Below, one piece after another: positions 61,687 through 64,000 of a stretch of DNA of 64,000 nt. The translations under genes and the position numbers were made by a program. The DNA is from Robertkochia flava (GTDB lineage Bacteria > Bacteroidota > Bacteroidia > Flavobacteriales > Flavobacteriaceae): NCBI RefSeq assembly GCF_020166515.1, contig NZ_JAINZT010000002.1, positions 682,001 to 746,000 of the forward strand, written 5' to 3'. The notes under the pieces are model-generated. The model made no database searches. It was not told where the DNA came from and saw only the letters and a program-made list of their open reading frames with translations. Within the stretch, counting starts at the first letter, position 1. Each line of letters starts with the position of its first letter.

Positions 61687-61972
61687 AATGCATCAGGGAA
61701 ATAAGTCGTCCCAGGTCATCTTCCACCGTTTGGATGGAAAAGGCACCATGATACCTTCGGTACTCCTTGCCTTCGGCAAAAATAAGAAGGGTGGGAATGC
61801 TGAATACGGAATGACGGGCAGCCAGTTCAGGCTGCTCCGCACTGTCTTTAATATGGAATTCTACTTCCGGGTATTGTGCTGTCATGGCTTGGAGTTTCGG
61901 TTTTATGGCCTGGCAGATACCACAATGGGTCCCGCTAAAAAGTAAACAGGAAATGGAGTCGCTGACTTTCAT
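61685..61972 (-). CDS. Thioredoxin-like protein (CGIC)
   Basis: 95 residues from ATG 61972: MKVSDSISCLLFSGTHCGICQAIKPKLQAM has the active site CGIC, and VFSIPTLLIFAEGKEYRRYHGAF has the cis-Pro loop. The whole chain is a minimal thioredoxin fold. A longer frame from 62032 adds 20 residues without support. No signal peptide, so cytoplasmic. It lies 75 nt downstream of the formylglycine-generating enzyme-like gene on the same strand; cotranscription is possible. Confidence 0.85.
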   Translation of the reverse strand: MKVSDSISCLLFSGTHCGICQAIKPKLQAMTAQYPEVEFHIKDSAEQPELAARHSVFSIPTLLIFAEGKEYRRYHGAFSIQTVEDDLGRLISLMH

Positions 61973-62047
61973 GTTTTGAAGGGTTTTAGCATTGGTAGGA
62001 AGTGTGGTGCCCTCCTTACAGAGAAATGGCATATCTGTACAGGTGTT

Positions 62048-63130
62048 CTATTCAATATCCTTAACCGTTCTGAAGCCCAGGTGCTGCTGGCCGGAATCCA
62101 GGTCGGTAGCCATGCGTGCCGATACCCGGTAACTGGCGCAGTAGCTGTCACTGCAAAGGAAAGATCCGCCTTTTACCACCTTTTGAAGGACATAGGGTTG
62201 CCCGGGATTGTAATGTTCGGAAGCACCTTCCGGATCTTCAAGGATACCCTGTTCCAGGGCGCGGGCGTAGTAATTGCTGTTGTACCAGTCTGAGGTCCAC
62301 TCCCAAACATTTCCGGCCATATCGTATAAGCCAAAACCGTTAGGCGGATAGGAGGCTACAGGAGCGGTGGTGATAAACCCATCTTCCTGGTCGTTCGACA
62401 TCGGGAAGGCACCTGTCCAGCTGTTGTTTGAGATTTCCAGTTTTTCGCGATCATCGCCCCAGGGATATCTTTCCTTCAATAATCCGCCACGGGCAGCAAA
62501 TTCCCATTCAGCCTCTGTTGGCAGTCTTCGGCCCACCCATTCGCAATAGGCTACGGCGTCTTCATAGGCAATATGCACCACGGGATGATCTTCCAGGCCT
62601 TCAATGGTGCTTTCCGGGCCCTTCGGATGACGCCAGTTGGCCCCGGTTTTCCATATCCACCATTGGGAATAATCCTGAAGATTGGCTACCGGTTGTTCGG
62701 GTTGCTTAAAGACCAGAGACCCCGGTTGCAGGACAGAGTCATGAGGCTTTGGCGTACCGGGAGGGACCTGTGTTTTAAGCGCTTCCCAGTCAATAGCCCT
62801 TTCGGCAATGGTCTTATAACCCGTCGCTGCTGTAAAGGCAGCAAATTGGGCATTGGTCACTTCGGTTTTATCAATAAAGAAGGGAGTTACCTTTACCGGA
62901 TGTGCCGGTTTTTCATGAGGCCATGCCTGCCGGTCGCTTTCAGGGGCACCCATGGTAAATTGACCGCCTGGAATATACACCATGTCTTCAGGAGGGTCGG
63001 GGGCCATTTGAGTTACATCCGAAGATGATGCTGTTGGGCCGGCAGTAACCGATTTTTCATTTTTACAGGAAATCGATAAAAGTCCTTGTCCTATTAGCAG
63101 TAATGCTATCAGTCTGATATGAAGCGACAT
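62048..63130 (-). CDS. Lipoprotein formylglycine-generating enzyme (SUMF1-like)
   Basis: 360 residues. A lipoprotein-type signal (MSLHIRLIALLLIGQGLLSISCKN) is followed by the FGE-sulfatase domain: YIPGGQFTMGAPESDRQAWPHEKPAHPVKVTPFFIDKTEVTNAQFAAF, GRRLPTEAEWEFAARGG, YDMAGNVWEWTSDWY and KGGSFLCSDSYCASYRVSAR. Cys326 and Cys331 match the catalytic pair of genuine FGE, which turns a sulfatase Cys into formylglycine; many relatives in other pathways lack them. No sulfatase gene is in this window. Location: periplasm or outer membrane. Confidence 0.88.
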   Translation of the reverse strand: MSLHIRLIALLLIGQGLLSISCKNEKSVTAGPTASSSDVTQMAPDPPEDMVYIPGGQFTMGAPESDRQAWPHEKPAHPVKVTPFFIDKTEVTNAQFAAFTAATGYKTIAERAIDWEALKTQVPPGTPKPHDSVLQPGSLVFKQPEQPVANLQDYSQWWIWKTGANWRHPKGPESTIEGLEDHPVVHIAYEDAVAYCEWVGRRLPTEAEWEFAARGGLLKERYPWGDDREKLEISNNSWTGAFPMSNDQEDGFITTAPVASYPPNGFGLYDMAGNVWEWTSDWYNSNYYARALEQGILEDPEGASEHYNPGQPYVLQKVVKGGSFLCSDSYCASYRVSARMATDLDSGQQHLGFRTVKDIE

Positions 63131-63289
63131 CGTGGTTCTGTTTTATTGTTAAATATAAGGTATTCTGTAGTGTAGGCGGACTTTTTTGGGGGCAGCTGCA
63201 CAGTTTACAATATGAAATACAATCTATTGGAGTTAAACTCCTCTTTCGGGCTTATTGTATTAAATTGCATGACCAAAAAGTGAGAACAG

Positions 63290-63922
63290 ATGTATCAGGA
63301 TAATAGCTACAAGGACAAGGATCCCGATGCGATCCGGGAATTCGTTGCAAACCACCCCTTTGCCGTGCTATCGGGCTGCGATATAAATTATAATCCTGTA
63401 GCCACCCAGGTGCCGGTATTTCTCGAAAAAGAACAGGGAAAATGGCTGGTTCGCGGACATTTGATTCGGGATGCCGAGCACCATAAGGCCTTTCAGGAAA
63501 ACCCAAGGGTGATGCTGGTGTTCCCCGGGCCTCATACCTATGTGAGTGCCACTGCCTATGCCCATCAGAGTCAGGCCTCGACATGGAATTATATGAGTGT
63601 CCAGATCAGGGGTAAGATACATTTTCGGGATAGGGAAGCACTTGTAAATATCCTTAAAAAAACGACGCTTCATTTTGAAAAATACAGGGAAGACTCTCCG
63701 ACTGTTTATGAGAACCTCCCCGGGCATTATACCAGCCGCCTGTTGGACTATATCGTGGCTTTTGAGGTGGAGGTAGAGGATATGGACCATGTGTTTAAGC
63801 TCAGCCAGGATAAGGACAGGGAAAGCTTTGAGAATGTTATCACCCATCTCCGGGAAGGAGATCCCAATGCAAGGGCCATTGCCGAAGAGATGGAGAAACG
63901 GAAGAAGGATCTGTTCGGGTAG
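63290..63922 (+). CDS. PaiB-like FMN-binding split-barrel protein
   Basis: 210 residues: MYQDNSYKDKDPDAIREFVANHPFAVLSGCD, then ATQVPVFLEKEQGKWLVRGHLIRDAEHHKAF, VMLVFPGPHTYVSATAY, STWNYMSVQIRGKI and PTVYENLPGHYTSRLLDYIVAFEVEVEDM are the signatures of the PaiB/Transcriptional-regulator-like FMN-binding family. B. subtilis PaiB is described as a negative regulator, but members may be flavoenzymes. Stands alone in this window. Confidence 0.88.
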   Translation: MYQDNSYKDKDPDAIREFVANHPFAVLSGCDINYNPVATQVPVFLEKEQGKWLVRGHLIRDAEHHKAFQENPRVMLVFPGPHTYVSATAYAHQSQASTWNYMSVQIRGKIHFRDREALVNILKKTTLHFEKYREDSPTVYENLPGHYTSRLLDYIVAFEVEVEDMDHVFKLSQDKDRESFENVITHLREGDPNARAIAEEMEKRKKDLFG

Positions 63923-64000
63923 GACACTAATGGGATAGATCGGGTAACGCATACTTACTAAAGAGGTGTGCAGTTTTTCTTATGGCATACCAGCCGGCTG

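Overview
The window looks like a chromosomal segment of a marine-type Flavobacteriia (Bacteroidota). The grounds are: two proteins with type IX secretion (T9SS) sorting tails, a PorV-family protein, a dnaE with a fused N-terminal proofreading exonuclease, an OlsF-type ornithine lipid synthase, the flavobacterial gene order ftsX-DUF3098-uppP-truB, and several promoters fitting the Bacteroidota pattern TTTG...TAnnTTTG. No species can be named from the sequence alone.

Region 1 (1-2570) is AT-rich and foreign to the rest. It is a same-strand array of one partial and four complete single-gene cassettes, separated by 132-180 bp imperfect inverted repeats that begin ACAAC and end GTTGT. Each gene stops within 0-9 nt of the next ACAAC and starts 5-30 nt after the previous GTTGT. 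The bases just inside the two ends of each cassette are complementary to each other (8-15 bp) and differ from cassette to cassette, as expected if cassettes move as units by recombination at GTTGT. This is integron-like, but no IntI-like integrase is in the window. The nearest recombinase (2645-3880) is an IntDOT-type tyrosine integrase.

Region 2 (2571-4520) is a doubly invaded tRNA-Leu(CAA) locus. The integrase lies at the 3' side of the tRNA. On the 5' side a GIY-YIG nuclease gene separates the intact tRNA from a duplicated first 32 nt of the tRNA, and that duplicate carries a 20-bp palindromic insertion.

Region 3 (4588-27658) is mostly housekeeping: prs, rplY/ctc and pth; a T9SS-exported metalloprotease with a fibronectin-type lipoprotein; ribF, an HTTM protein, serS, a TPR protein, rsmA and mgtE; small metabolic genes; olsF, lysC and a GNAT acetyltransferase; then fbp and a TerB-like gene.

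Region 4 (27660-29273) has no protein gene. It holds a possible small structured RNA with promoter and terminator, then four to five tandem units that combine a conserved palindromic block with variable (CAAACT)n tracts.

Region 5 (29274-47400) carries dnaE, trxA, a HIT gene, an orphan histidine kinase, a flavin reductase, DUF3127, aat, an acyl-CoA synthetase, tag, and the minus-strand block ftsX to truB with a TonB-like gene, then panE and a DUF58 gene. A structured repeat lies at 34174-34280.

Region 6 (47400-64000) has tRNA-Asp, a TPR/LuxR regulator, a PorV-family gene immediately followed by a giant T9SS-exported subtilase, an M61 peptidase, two short unknown genes, a thioredoxin-like gene, a lipoprotein formylglycine-generating enzyme and a PaiB-like flavoprotein.
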